DNA from: Labrenzia sp. OB1
Lineage (GTDB): Bacteria > Pseudomonadota > Alphaproteobacteria > Rhizobiales > Stappiaceae
Direction of reading: 5' to 3'
NCBI RefSeq assembly: GCF_001624695.1
Contig: NZ_JSEP01000002.1
Coordinates: 372,001-436,000 of the forward strand
DNA length: 64,000 bases
Below the pieces are notes generated by a model. It ran no database searches, was not told where the DNA came from, and saw nothing but the letters and a program-made list of their open reading frames with translations. Each line of letters starts with the position of its first letter. The first letter of the stretch is position 1. This document shows positions 1-9,366 of the stretch, piece after piece. The translations under genes were made by a program, and so were the position numbers.

Positions 1-166
1 CGGTATCGACCGGATGGCATTCGGCGCGGTCGTCGACTTTGTGCATTTCCACGCCGGCAGCTTTTCCTGGTATGTGTTCAACCTTGCCGATGTGTGGATC
101 GTTGCGGGGGTCGCCGGTCTCCTGTATGACAGTTTCCGGAATGGTCCTAATTCAGCCGCAAAATAG
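1..166 (+). CDS. lspA: Lipoprotein signal peptidase (signal peptidase II), C-terminal part
   Basis: The gene is cut by the left edge of the window; 54 residues remain in frame from base 2, ending at TAG 164-166. The peptide runs [32 protein letters not shown]. The VVDF and FNLAD motifs contain the two catalytic aspartates of the LspA family, and a last transmembrane segment follows. LspA cleaves the signal peptide of diacylglyceryl-modified prolipoproteins at the inner membrane. The next gene downstream encodes a lipoprotein, one of its likely substrates. Confidence 0.9.
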   Translation, partial: GIDRMAFGAVVDFVHFHAGSFSWYVFNLADVWIVAGVAGLLYDSFRNGPNSAAK

Positions 167-239
167 CGGTTTATGGCAGGATTAACGGATTGCGGGCAGG
201 ACGCTGCCGGTATGTGATCGAAAAATCGGGGAGTCTGCC

Positions 240-950
240 GTGCTGCGGACGAGTTTTGCTTTGGTGAAGAAATCTGCGGTACTGGCGATGCTCGCCGGAC
301 TGGCCGCCTGTCAGGCCGCGGACGGAACAAGCCAGGCACCGGATATTGCCCTTGTCAATTCGGTGATGAAGGGGCTCGGTGCTGTCGACCCGAATGAAAA
401 GCCGATCGACTACAAGCCGCGCGCGCCCCTGGCACTACCCTCCGAGACCGCCACACTCCCGGAACCGGAGACAAATGTCGCCGGCGTCAATTCCGCCGAC
501 TGGCCGAAGCAGCGCGAAAACGCGCAGCTTAACGAGATCCAGGAAGTGTTCGCCAGTTCGGGCAAGTCGGGCAGCATGAACAGCGCCCCCCTGACGCCCG
601 CGCAGATGCGCGGCTTCAAGATCACAGGCGTCACCGGCCAGCCGCGCGATGTGGAGGCTGATCGCCGCGACAGCGACATCACGGAAGGCAGCAAGCTGAC
701 ACGTGCCGAACAACGCGCGGAGTGGGAACGCCTGCAGCAGTTGAAAGCACAACAGGCCGGGGTCGACCAGAACGGGCTTGCGTCCCGCCAATTCCTGACC
801 GAACCGCCGACAGGCTACAGCACCCCTTCGCCGGATGCTCCGATGCCCGAAGTGGTCAAGAAGAACAAGCGGGCTGGCAATCGCGATATCTACGATGCCA
901 CGCCGCTCGACCCGCGGTGCCTGGAAGGCGAGACCAAATACTGCAACTGA
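240..950 (+). CDS. Predicted lipoprotein, function unknown (possibly DUF3035/BamF-like)
   Basis: 236 aa from a GTG start. Residues 1-24 form a lipoprotein signal: positive N-terminus, hydrophobic core, then the lipobox LAAC with Cys24 as the lipidation site. The rest is hydrophilic and rich in Pro, Gln and charged residues, without membrane segments. The stretch YKPRAPLALPSE resembles the proline-rich opening of DUF3035 (BamF-like) lipoproteins, which often follow lspA in alphaproteobacteria; this match is tentative. It lies 73 bp after lspA and before two M16 protease genes, an arrangement consistent with an envelope-quality cluster. A periplasmic or outer-membrane-anchored location is likely. 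The exact role is unknown. Confidence 0.75.
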   Translation: MLRTSFALVKKSAVLAMLAGLAACQAADGTSQAPDIALVNSVMKGLGAVDPNEKPIDYKPRAPLALPSETATLPEPETNVAGVNSADWPKQRENAQLNEIQEVFASSGKSGSMNSAPLTPAQMRGFKITGVTGQPRDVEADRRDSDITEGSKLTRAEQRAEWERLQQLKAQQAGVDQNGLASRQFLTEPPTGYSTPSPDAPMPEVVKKNKRAGNRDIYDATPLDPRCLEGETKYCN

Positions 951-1139
951 CGCTCCGGCCCTGCATGACGAAATTGTAATGAGACCTTCGGGCGCTGCTT
1001 CCTATATGGAAGATGGAGCCCGGAGGTTTTTTGCATTTGGCCCAGTCAGGCCAGCTTCCGCGTCAAGACAGGGAATTCGGGTCCACCGATTTCGTGGACA
1101 CATGACTATTCACATAAAGACCCAAAACGGGAGTTGCAC

Positions 1140-2609
1140 GTGAACCTGCCCATCAAGAAGAACCGCCCGTCCCTGCGCTATCGGCTGAAACAATCCGCCG
1201 GTCTGCTGTTGCTGCCGGCGCTGGTGTTCGGGGCTGTGTCCCTTCTGCCCGCTGACACAGTGCGCGCCCAGACCGTTTCGGCCGGCGACATGGTGATTGC
1301 CCCCAATCTGGAGAGCTTCACCCTGGACAACGGACTTCAAGTCGTTGTCATTCCCGACCGGCGGGCCCCGGTGGTGACCCATATGATCTGGTACAAGGTC
1401 GGGTCCGCCGACGAGCCGGAAGGTCAGTCCGGCGTCGCACATTTCCTGGAACACCTGATGTTCAAGGGAACAACGAAACATCCGAACGGTGAATTTTCAC
1501 AAATCGTCTCCGAACGCGGCGGCCAGGAAAACGCCTTCACCAGCTCGGACTACACGGCCTATTTCCAGCGGGTCGCGAAGCAGCACCTGCCACTGATGAT
1601 GGAACTGGAAGCCGACCGGATGGAGAATCTGGTGCTCAGCGACGCGGTCGTTTCGCCCGAGCGCGACGTGGTCCTCGAGGAGCGGCGCATGCGGGTCGAC
1701 AGCAACCCTGGTTCGCGGTTGCGCGAGGCCCTGAACGCCATCACCTTCGTCAACCACCCCTACGGGTCCCCGGTGATCGGCTGGCAAAGCGAGATCGAAG
1801 CCTTGAACAAGGACGCGGCGATTGCGTTCTATGACCGCTTCTACACGCCCAACAATGCGGTTGTGGTGATAGCCGGCGATGTCAACATAGAGGATGTGCG
1901 CAAGCTGGCCGAAGACACCTACGGCAAGGTCGCCAGGCGGGCGGAACCAGGGGCGCGTGTGCGTCCTGCCGAACCGCCGCTTTCCGGTGAACGGCGTATC
2001 ACGGTTTCCGATGCACGGGTGCGGCAGGAGTCCATTTCGGAAGCCTGGGTCGTGCCGAGCCGCAACACCGGGGCCGGCCATCTGCCGGAAGCGCTCGATG
2101 TGCTTGCCTACATTCTTGGAGAAGGGCCTTCGAGCCGTTTGTACAAGTCCCTCGTGCTGGAGCAGGAAGCAGCCATCAACGCCGGTGCATACTACCAGAG
2201 CAACGCCTTGGATGACGGCCGGTTCGGGGTTTATGCCACCCCCCGGCCGGGTCACACGCTGGAAGAACTGGAACAGCTCATTGCCACTGAACTTCAGCGG
2301 CTTCTGGAAACAGGTGTGAGCGAAGAAGAAGTCGAGCGGGCCAAGAACAGCATGATCGCAAGCGCGATCTATGCGCAGGACAGCCAGTCGGGGCTCGCCC
2401 GTCTTTTCGGTGGCGCTCTGGCAACGGGCCAGATGATCGAAGACGTTCAGAGCTGGCCGTCTCAGGTGAAGGCCGTGACGCCGCAGGATGTGCTCGATGC
2501 CGCCCGCGCCCATCTGACGGCGCTGCCGGTTGTCGGAGAACTGCGCATGGCGCCGGAAGAACCTGCGGCCGCCTTGAACGAAACCACTCCCCTCAAAGAC
2601 AAGTCCTGA
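1140..2609 (+). CDS. M16 family zinc metalloprotease (catalytic subunit)
   Basis: 489 aa with a signal peptide (hydrophobic stretch near residues 18-37, cleavage near VRAQ). The inverted zinc motif HFLEH lies at about residues 101-105, followed by the M16 core, including SGVAHFLEHLMFKGT and the later half-domain. M16 proteins of this size in Gram-negatives are periplasmic peptidases that work with a second, inactive M16 chain, which here is the next gene. I chose GTG 1140 as start because GGGAG at 1129-1133 then sits 6 bases upstream; the in-frame TTG at 1134 directly abuts that motif. The stop lies only 3 bp before the next start, so the two genes are probably one operon. The peptide substrate is unknown. 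Confidence 0.9.
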   Translation: MNLPIKKNRPSLRYRLKQSAGLLLLPALVFGAVSLLPADTVRAQTVSAGDMVIAPNLESFTLDNGLQVVVIPDRRAPVVTHMIWYKVGSADEPEGQSGVAHFLEHLMFKGTTKHPNGEFSQIVSERGGQENAFTSSDYTAYFQRVAKQHLPLMMELEADRMENLVLSDAVVSPERDVVLEERRMRVDSNPGSRLREALNAITFVNHPYGSPVIGWQSEIEALNKDAAIAFYDRFYTPNNAVVVIAGDVNIEDVRKLAEDTYGKVARRAEPGARVRPAEPPLSGERRITVSDARVRQESISEAWVVPSRNTGAGHLPEALDVLAYILGEGPSSRLYKSLVLEQEAAINAGAYYQSNALDDGRFGVYATPRPGHTLEELEQLIATELQRLLETGVSEEEVERAKNSMIASAIYAQDSQSGLARLFGGALATGQMIEDVQSWPSQVKAVTPQDVLDAARAHLTALPVVGELRMAPEEPAAALNETTPLKDKS

Positions 2610-2612
2610 TCC

Positions 2613-3968
2613 ATGACCAAGACATCCCAATTCCGGCAATCCAATACTGACCCGGTTTTTTCTCGTCTCGCCATTTCCACCCTGATCATAGCCCTGTTTG
2701 TCACATTCGGTCTGACCAAGGCCGCAGGTGCCGTCGAGATCCAGAAGGTGACCAGCGAAAAGGGAATTGAAGCCTGGCTGGTGGAAGACCATACGGTGCC
2801 CATCATCGCGCTGAACTTTTCCTTTGAAGGCGGATCCGCCCAGGACCCCGAAGGCAAGGAAGGCCTGACCCGGCTGCTCGCCGCCACCATGGATGAGGGT
2901 GCCGGAGATCTGGAGTCAGAGGCATTTCAGACGCGGATGGAGGAACTGGCGATCAGCATCAGTTTCAGCACCGGCAAAGACAGGTTTTACGGCAGTCTGC
3001 GGACACTCACTCCGACGCTGGATGAGGCCACTGGGCTTCTTGCAATGGCGGTCAACGAGCCCCGGTTCGATGCCGAAGCGGTCGAGCGGATGCAAACCCA
3101 GCTGTCGGCCCGGGCCAGACGCAACGAGAGCGATCCGGATTCGATCGCCGGCCGCTCGCTTGCCGTGTCGATGTTCGCCAGCCACCCTTATGCCCGGTCA
3201 ACCCTCGGCACGGACGAAACGATCAACGGCCTCAGCCCGGCTGACCTGTCCGCCCATCACGCCAGGCTCATAGCCCGAAACGGGCTGACCATCGGTGTGG
3301 TCGGCGCAATCGACGCGCAGAGACTGAAATCGCTTCTCGACGAGGTTTTCGCGCCGCTTGCCGAAACGGGCGAACTGGTCGCGGTGTCCGACCTGGAGCC
3401 GGAGTTCGGCAAACAGATCCACCAGGAGCTGCCGGTTCCGCAGACCACGATCCTCGTGGGACTGCCGGGCCTCAAGCGGGACGATCCGGACTATCAGGCC
3501 GCCTATGTGATGAACCACATTCTCGGTGCCGGCACCTTCACCTCGTGGATGTATCAGGAAGTGCGTGAAAAACGCGGCCTATCCTACGGCGCCAGCACGT
3601 CGCTCTCGCCCTACCGCCATGCGGGCCTTCTGATCGGATCCGCGGCCACCAAGGCCGACCGCGCCGGCGAGACTGTCGATGTGATGCTGGATCAGTTCCG
3701 GCGCATGGCCTCGGACGGCCCTAGCGAAGAAGAACTCAACTCCGCGAAACAGTTCATCACCGGATCCTATCCGCTGCGCTTCGACAGCTCGGGCAAGATC
3801 GCCCGTCAGCTGGTCGCTCTGCAGAACGCAGATCTCGGCATCGACTATTTCGACCGCCGGAACAGCGAAATCGAAGCGGTCACGCTGGAAGACGTCCAGC
3901 GTGTCGCAAAACGTCTGCTGGCGGAAAAGCAACCGACCATTGTGACGGTCGGCCCCAAGCAGAGCTGA
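2613..3968 (+). CDS. M16 family peptidase-like protein (non-catalytic partner)
   Basis: 451 aa. It begins with an N-terminal hydrophobic segment (residues 20-38), consistent with export. The M16 fold is recognisable from FSFEGGSAQDPEGKEGL near the start and the C-terminal half-domain motif REKRGLSYGAS with its conserved Arg/Tyr pair. Where the active partner has HxxEH, this chain reads LTRLLAATMDEG, so the zinc ligands are missing. This matches the known alpha/beta arrangement of processing peptidases and bacterial M16 pairs, in which the chain lacking zinc supplies substrate-binding Arg and Tyr. Its start is 3 bp after the catalytic gene, which supports a heterodimer made from one transcript. 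Confidence 0.9.
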   Translation: MTKTSQFRQSNTDPVFSRLAISTLIIALFVTFGLTKAAGAVEIQKVTSEKGIEAWLVEDHTVPIIALNFSFEGGSAQDPEGKEGLTRLLAATMDEGAGDLESEAFQTRMEELAISISFSTGKDRFYGSLRTLTPTLDEATGLLAMAVNEPRFDAEAVERMQTQLSARARRNESDPDSIAGRSLAVSMFASHPYARSTLGTDETINGLSPADLSAHHARLIARNGLTIGVVGAIDAQRLKSLLDEVFAPLAETGELVAVSDLEPEFGKQIHQELPVPQTTILVGLPGLKRDDPDYQAAYVMNHILGAGTFTSWMYQEVREKRGLSYGASTSLSPYRHAGLLIGSAATKADRAGETVDVMLDQFRRMASDGPSEEELNSAKQFITGSYPLRFDSSGKIARQLVALQNADLGIDYFDRRNSEIEAVTLEDVQRVAKRLLAEKQPTIVTVGPKQS

Positions 3969-4185
3969 GATATACTCAAAGAGCGTTGGCGGCGGGCCCT
4001 GCCTGCCGCTCGCACCTCTTCGCGTGTCATTGCCTGCATCATATCGCCGGAAGCTGCAGCAGCGCTGTGAAGCCTCGCAAGCGTCAGGGATCGAGCCTGT
4101 TGTGACAGGCACTCAGCTTATTTCGCTGCCCGCCGCCCAGAATGTCAAAGGAATGGATTGTGCCATCGGCATGCTGAACGGCTGA

Positions 4186-5754
4186 TCAGCCTGCAGCCGA
4201 TCTCCGCGGTCCAGGTGCGGGGGTTCCCTGAAGGACCTCCGCCTTGACCGGACGAGGCGGCGAGAAGAGGTTGCCCTGGGCAAGCTTCACATCATAGTCG
4301 AGCAGCTCCAGGACCTGGGACTCGGTTTCCACATGGTCGGTGATCAGCTCCATGCCATAGCGGTGCAGAAGATCGCCGAAATCGGAAGGATGGATATGGC
4401 CGTGTTTGGCTTCCCGCCGTCCGATCAGATAATCCGCATGCAGTTTGCCGTATTTGAACCCGCGTCCCGCCAGCGAATTGAAGTCCATCTTCATGTCGGA
4501 GATCTGATCGATGGAGAAACGGAAGCCGGCTTCATAAAGCGCGCTCAGGCTTTCCAGTTCCATCGCCCCCATATCCGCGACATCGGTCTGGGAGAACTCA
4601 AAAACGAGCGCGTCGGCAAAGTTGCGGTTCGCCTTGACGAATTCCAGGAAGCCCGGGAAGAAGGTCTCATCGACCAGGGACTGCGAAGAGATATTGCAGA
4701 AAAGGACCGCGTTGCGATTGCGTGAGGTCAGCCGGCGGATAACCTGGATCGAACGGAACAGCAGAAGATTGTCGATGCGTGCGATCTGACCGGATTGAAC
4801 AGCCGCAGGCATGAACCTGGAGGCTTCAATGAGATTTCCGGCGGAATCGCGAAGGCGGGTGTAGGCCTCGTAGTATTTCACCTGGCGCTGCGGCAGGGAA
4901 ACAATGGGCTGCAAATGCAGTTCGACGCGGTTGGCATTCAGCGCCGAGGCGACCAGTTCCCGCATCGCCATATCCGGGCCTGGCCGGTTCGGCTGCATCA
5001 CGGCACGGTCCCCGGTCGGCCGGGCCGGTTCATTCATGTCGCCAACGTGGACATCCGGCGCACGCACCGCGTCCTCGGACTGTCTGGGCGCATGGACGCC
5101 GTAGCGGCGATCCAATTCGGCCATATCACTATGCCCGGCAGGTCCGCCGTTGTCGGAAGGCGGGAACTGACCGTAGTCCGGCTGCGGCTCGCTCCTATGA
5201 TCCGGCGCCGGATAAGGTCCTGCCGGATACCCCTGCGCCGGCACCTGATGCTGGTGCCCCTGGGGAGGGAGGCCCTGGTGCGGCAAACCCTGGGGTTGCT
5301 GCCCCTGGGGATAGCCCGGCAGGCTGGGCATCCTCGGCGGCGGCATGAGTGCCTGCTGGTCTTCCACCTTGGTTTCCAGATCGGACATGGCTTCGGCCAT
5401 CTGTTTCACCAGGGTGCCCAGAACTTCCACTTCGGCGAACAGCGGATCAATTTCAGCACGGGTGCGGCGGGGAACGGCATGTTCCATCCCGGTCAGCCGG
5501 CCTTCCAGGTTGCCGACATCCTCATCGAGGTCGGCCATCCGGTCTTCCAGACGGTCAACCGCCTCGCCGACGGCGCTGCGGTCGCGCGCCCGGCCGATCA
5601 GGAGATGAACGAGGATCATGGTGCACATGAGGGCGAGCGACAGGGAGACGGCCTCACCAAACGGACGGCCAAACTGGAAGACCAGAACCGTTGCCGATGA
5701 CAGCGCAATAACCGCCATGCAGATTGCTACGAATATGGTCCCTGTGCGGCCCAT
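4186..5754 (-). CDS. Membrane-anchored EAL-domain protein, probably catalytically inactive
   Basis: 522 aa. Two transmembrane helices occupy residues 1-55. A predicted coiled coil follows (about 62-115), then a Pro/Gln-rich linker (about 118-200) and a C-terminal EAL domain (about 260-505). EAL domains hydrolyse c-di-GMP. Here the signature is YEAYTR; the Asn of FCNIS, the Glu of VFEFSQ and the Lys of KLHADYLI are kept. The metal-binding DDFG pair reads DQIS, and the AEGVE motif reads TDHVE. Two catalytic acids are therefore replaced, and a binding or scaffold role is more likely than hydrolysis. It converges on the M16 genes and has no partner cyclase in the window. Confidence 0.85.
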   Translation of the reverse strand: MGRTGTIFVAICMAVIALSSATVLVFQFGRPFGEAVSLSLALMCTMILVHLLIGRARDRSAVGEAVDRLEDRMADLDEDVGNLEGRLTGMEHAVPRRTRAEIDPLFAEVEVLGTLVKQMAEAMSDLETKVEDQQALMPPPRMPSLPGYPQGQQPQGLPHQGLPPQGHQHQVPAQGYPAGPYPAPDHRSEPQPDYGQFPPSDNGGPAGHSDMAELDRRYGVHAPRQSEDAVRAPDVHVGDMNEPARPTGDRAVMQPNRPGPDMAMRELVASALNANRVELHLQPIVSLPQRQVKYYEAYTRLRDSAGNLIEASRFMPAAVQSGQIARIDNLLLFRSIQVIRRLTSRNRNAVLFCNISSQSLVDETFFPGFLEFVKANRNFADALVFEFSQTDVADMGAMELESLSALYEAGFRFSIDQISDMKMDFNSLAGRGFKYGKLHADYLIGRREAKHGHIHPSDFGDLLHRYGMELITDHVETESQVLELLDYDVKLAQGNLFSPPRPVKAEVLQGTPAPGPRRSAAG

Positions 5755-6067
5755 GGAGCGTGACTATTCCAACTCGAATCAAAAGTTACCGGTTAATCAT
5801 GCCTTAAGAAGCGGCGGCCTCCCAATCCGCAAGCCGCTTTACAGTGTAGAATCCGTGACTTGTCCCCTACTATGCTCGGTCAAATACGCATTTTCGGCAA
5901 TTCAAGTGCCGTTGCTGCCGCCGACGATGTTTCAGATCTCCTTGCGCAACAAAGCCTTTGTCCGGTAATTCCCAGCCTTTTCAGCTTTGCATTCGACAAT
6001 GGCTCCGATAAACTTACGTAGGGGAAGATTCTCTCTCGACGCAATGAATATGAAGGGGAGGACCGGT
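5755..6067. other. Intergenic stretch without a recognisable gene
   Basis: About 310 bp between the divergent EAL gene and the next plus-strand genes. It is less GC-rich than its surroundings. Short open frames occur on both strands, but none has good codon usage or a recognisable product. It presumably holds the promoters of both flanking units; I cannot place -35/-10 boxes with confidence. A strong ribosome-binding sequence occurs at 6053-6062, belonging to the small frame that follows. Confidence 0.4.
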
Positions 6068-6181
6068 ATGGAGAATGCCGGCCGAGGTATTCGCAGACGT
6101 TTGTCACCGGATGCTGCCGGGACGAAACCACGAGTGCTGGACCTCGACGAATTTTTGTGCCGGCAGTTCGGCAATGGTTGA
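6068..6181 (+). CDS. Possible 37-aa leader peptide
   Basis: ATG 6068 sits 5 bases after a near-ideal Shine-Dalgarno sequence (AAGGGGAGGA, 6053-6062) and opens a 37-codon frame ending at TGA 6179-6181. The peptide is basic in its first third and ends DLDEFLCRQFGNG; I recognise no family. Its last codons overlap the ATG at 6174 of the next frame, an arrangement that can couple translation. The same Shine-Dalgarno could instead serve ATG 6075 in the frame of the larger gene, with a poor 12-base spacing. Codon usage does not decide between the two readings. Confidence 0.3.
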   Translation: MENAGRGIRRRLSPDAAGTKPRVLDLDEFLCRQFGNG

Positions 6182-6752
6182 GACGCATCACGGCTCTTTA
6201 GCAGCGCAATCCGAAAGCACCTCCCTTTCCGACCAACAGATCCGAAGAGCCCTTGCCAGGACGCTGAAAAGCCCGGAATTCCATTCAGCGCCACAGCTTT
6301 GCGCCTTTCTCAGGTTTGTGGGGACCGCCACACTCAAACATGGCCGCGACAGTCTGAAAGGTTATACCATCGCCGTTGAAGCGCTCGGCCGCCCGGAAGA
6401 GTTCAACCCGGTGACAGATCCGATCGTGCGCGTGGAAGCTGCCCGGCTGCGCCGGAGGCTGGAAAAATATTATGCAGGATCCGGATCGGAGGACCCTGTC
6501 CGCATCGTTATCCCCAAAGGTAGTTATGCGCCCGAATTTCGTCCGGCAGAGTGCCCCGAACGACAGAAATCCTTCTCCGTGCCACAAGAATCTGCCCCAG
6601 CGCTTTCCATCTCCCATCCCCCCTCCGGGGAACCCGGCAGGAAGGAAGCCGTGCAGGCGCGGCGCTATTCCCTGGCTTTTGTCGCGGCCGCCATGGCGGC
6701 GTCCGGCACTGTCTTCCTGCTCATCGGCTATCTGGCCGGTTCGATGCAATAG
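6174..6752 (+). CDS. Membrane-anchored protein with the N-terminal domain of cyclase/TPR-type regulators
   Basis: 192 aa from ATG 6174 (or 225 aa from ATG 6075). Residues 20-120 match the domain that commonly opens large adenylate-cyclase-like or TPR regulators: LARTLKSPEFHSAPQLCAFL, LKGYTIAVEALGRPEEFNP, DPIVRVEAARLRRRLEKYY and DPVRIVIPKGSYAPEF. A proline-rich linker follows, then one transmembrane helix at the very C-terminus (about 167-188) and almost nothing after it. The usual cyclase or TPR part is therefore absent and the domain would face the cytoplasm. It lies 234 bp before a sigma-54 activator on the same strand. The biochemical role of this domain is not established to my knowledge; the basic stretches would allow nucleic-acid binding. 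Confidence 0.7.
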   Translation: MVETHHGSLAAQSESTSLSDQQIRRALARTLKSPEFHSAPQLCAFLRFVGTATLKHGRDSLKGYTIAVEALGRPEEFNPVTDPIVRVEAARLRRRLEKYYAGSGSEDPVRIVIPKGSYAPEFRPAECPERQKSFSVPQESAPALSISHPPSGEPGRKEAVQARRYSLAFVAAAMAASGTVFLLIGYLAGSMQ

Positions 6753-6986
6753 CACCCTCAACAAACAAGAACAGCGATCCTCTCTCAAACCGAGAGCCTC
6801 CCGAACTGGCGGGTGGGGGCAAGATCCACATTCGTCGGCAAAATTCGCCGGTTTAGCGCTTTCTCCTTGGTCAAAGTGCAAAATGCGCGAACTGACAACG
6901 CTTTGTTTACCCTGTTCGGAGAATTATCAGATTGACGAATCTTTCGATTTCCGAATGACCGGTCGAGCGATGGGAGTTACCCAGCA

Positions 6987-8492
6987 ATGGGGAGTAATGA
7001 AGGCAATGCCCTGCCTGTGATTGTACGCATATTGGATGCATCGGCTTCTGAAGCCGCCCGCACGTCCGCAGTGTGCGCGAAACTGCCTCACTCCTGCTCG
7101 GACCCAATTCTTTATACGGAATCAGCCTCCTGTCTTCAGGACCTCGCGGACAAATCCACCGACATACTCGTGATCGATCTGGAAACCATCGGCGGAGACG
7201 AAGCGCTGGAAGCCTACGCCGTGCGGTGCCCGAAGGCGGTTATCCTGGCGGTCTCTTCAAGAGGATCTGTCTCGCGGGCCGTCAGCGCCATGCGGTCCGG
7301 AGCACATGACTTCCTGACCAAACCGTTCTCGCTGGACGCACTTGCCTCGAAAATCACCTTCCAGCTCGAGCAGCGCCGCCCCGTTCAGGCGCCCGTAGCG
7401 CCGGCTCAATCAGAACCGCAGGAAATCCGTCCTGCTTACATCAGTCCCGATCTGCTCTCACTGAGCAATCCTGAGGAACCGACACGCGACGCAATGAACC
7501 GGCTTATCGGTCACTCGGCGCAAATGCGCGACATTCACGACCAGATCAAACGCATGGCGCCATCGCAGGCGCCGGTTTTCATCACCGGTGAATCCGGTAC
7601 AGGCAAGGAGTTGTGCGCCAAAGCGGTTCACGACCTGTCGGACCGCCGGCCGAGCCGTTTCGTCACGCTGAATTGCGCCGCCATTCCCCGGGATCTCATT
7701 GAAAGCGAAATCTTCGGCTATGTCCGGGGCGCCTTTACCGGCGCGGTGGACAACCGGGCCGGCGCCGCGGAACAGGCGGACGGCGGAACGCTGTTTCTGG
7801 ATGAAATCGGCGAGATGGACCTGTTGCTTCAGAGCAAGCTGCTGCGCTTCCTGCAGACCGGCACGTTCCAGCGTCTTGGAGACACCCAGTCACGCAAGGT
7901 GGATGCACGCATCATCTGCGCGACCAACCGCAATCCGGTCGCCGAAATATCGGCCGGGCGGTTCCGGGAGGATCTCTACTACCGGCTTCATGTGCTGCCC
8001 ATCCACCTGCCGCCGCTGCGGGAACGCCGCGACGACATTCTTCCCTTAGCGGAAACGTTCCTGGAGCGGTATTCGACAGAAGAACGCCGCGGTTTCAGGG
8101 GCTTTGACGCAGATGCGGAGGCGCGGATCGTTTCTTATGCATGGCCGGGCAATGTGCGCCAGCTTGAAAACACCATCCGGCAGATGGTGGTCATGAATGA
8201 CGGCGCCGCCATAACCTTCGAAATGCTGCCGATGGTCATCCGTGACCAAAGCAGCCGTCCGAACGCAATCATTGATCTGTCCCGTGAGCGCTCCCGTGTT
8301 GCAGCTCCGAGCCGGGCTTTCGGGTCGATCGAACCGCTCTGGGCCCAGGAGAGGCGGATCATCGAGGATGCGCTTGACGCCTTCGACGGCAATATCGCCA
8401 TGGCAGCCGCCGCACTGGAAATCAGCCCGTCCACAATCTACCGCAAGCGGCAGTCCTGGACGGAACGCAGTCTTGTGCCGCTGATGTCCTGA
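6987..8492 (+). CDS. Sigma-54-dependent response regulator (receiver-AAA-Fis)
   Basis: 501 aa. The receiver-like domain (about 10-130) has the phospho-acceptor Asp in DILVIDLE and the Lys of LTKPF, but the N-terminal acidic pair is reduced to one Asp (RILDAS). The AAA+ domain (about 170-400) has Walker A GESGTGKE, the sigma-54 loop GAFTGA, Walker B GGTLFLDEIGE and arginine-rich sensor motifs. The C-terminal Fis-type helix-turn-helix reads GNIAMAAAALEISPSTIYRK. It should activate sigma-54 promoters in response to a phosphorylation signal. No histidine kinase gene is adjacent. The start is ATG 6987, with GGGAG about 10 bases upstream. Target genes are unknown. Confidence 0.9.
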   Translation: MGSNEGNALPVIVRILDASASEAARTSAVCAKLPHSCSDPILYTESASCLQDLADKSTDILVIDLETIGGDEALEAYAVRCPKAVILAVSSRGSVSRAVSAMRSGAHDFLTKPFSLDALASKITFQLEQRRPVQAPVAPAQSEPQEIRPAYISPDLLSLSNPEEPTRDAMNRLIGHSAQMRDIHDQIKRMAPSQAPVFITGESGTGKELCAKAVHDLSDRRPSRFVTLNCAAIPRDLIESEIFGYVRGAFTGAVDNRAGAAEQADGGTLFLDEIGEMDLLLQSKLLRFLQTGTFQRLGDTQSRKVDARIICATNRNPVAEISAGRFREDLYYRLHVLPIHLPPLRERRDDILPLAETFLERYSTEERRGFRGFDADAEARIVSYAWPGNVRQLENTIRQMVVMNDGAAITFEMLPMVIRDQSSRPNAIIDLSRERSRVAAPSRAFGSIEPLWAQERRIIEDALDAFDGNIAMAAAALEISPSTIYRKRQSWTERSLVPLMS

Positions 8493-8666
8493 TTCCCCTA
8501 CCACACCACAATGACCACCTGTGTGACGCTTTCACGGGTAAATTTCCGCAAGCTGGACGCGACGGCGTTTACCGCATCGCACGCTATTCCTTGTCATATG
8601 TGTGATTTCTGTCTATATCGGCAAAATCGCTAAGAAAAGACAAGACTTAATGGCGTGCGGGGAACG

Positions 8667-9242
8667 ATGACATTGTTGGCTGGAAGACTTGCATCTCGGT
8701 GGATCACATCCGCCGGCTTCATTATGGTCGCAATATTGACGGGCATATTGTCCGCGCAGGCCCAATCTGACACCGGCTCCGCTCTGTCTCCAGCATTCCT
8801 TCAGGCCCGCGCCGCTTATGACACGGCCTGGGAAACATCCGGCCTTGCGTTCGACAAGGTGACGCTCACAGATGGCAGCAGCCAGGGCTACGGTCAATAT
8901 ACCCCGCGCGCCAGTTCCGCATATGGCGATGGTGAGCCCCTTTCCGTCTACGCCGAACCGGTGGGTTACGATTTCCGCCAGACCGGTGACAGCTATGCCT
9001 ACGAGTTGACGGCCAGCTACCGGCTGCTGAACCTCTCGGGCCAGGTTCTGGCCGAACAGGGCAATTTCGCAAGCTTCGCAGGCAGCGGCCTCTCGAAAAA
9101 GCGGGAACTTTCCGCTTCTCTCAATTTCCAGTTCAGCGGCCTGCCCTCCGGCGACTACAAGCTGGAAGCCACCTTTACCGACGCTGTCGGCGGCAAGCAG
9201 GCCAGCTTTTCCCTGCCCTTTTCCGTCACCGCCGCGAACTGA
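8667..9242 (+). CDS. Secreted protein of unknown function
   Basis: 191 aa from ATG 8667 (GTG 8655 would add four residues). A clear signal peptide ends near residue 31 at SAQAQS. The mature part, about 160 aa, is rich in Ser, Thr, Tyr and Gly with alternating hydrophobic residues, suggesting a beta-sandwich: for example SYAYELTASYRLLNLSGQVL, then a C-terminal repeat of strand-like segments ending FSLPFSVTA. I do not recognise a family. GGGGA lies 3 bases before the ATG, a somewhat short spacing. It sits alone between the sigma-54 regulator and the groE operon. Confidence 0.65.
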   Translation: MTLLAGRLASRWITSAGFIMVAILTGILSAQAQSDTGSALSPAFLQARAAYDTAWETSGLAFDKVTLTDGSSQGYGQYTPRASSAYGDGEPLSVYAEPVGYDFRQTGDSYAYELTASYRLLNLSGQVLAEQGNFASFAGSGLSKKRELSASLNFQFSGLPSGDYKLEATFTDAVGGKQASFSLPFSVTAAN

Positions 9243-9366
9243 TCACGCGCCTCCGCACCCTGCATATTGCGGCCATTTTTTGCAGGCAATGTGAGGCTGC
9301 TTAAGGTCAACCGGCACTTTCGCCTGTCTCCGCGCCATTCGGTGCATGAATTCTCCTCACCAAGCA

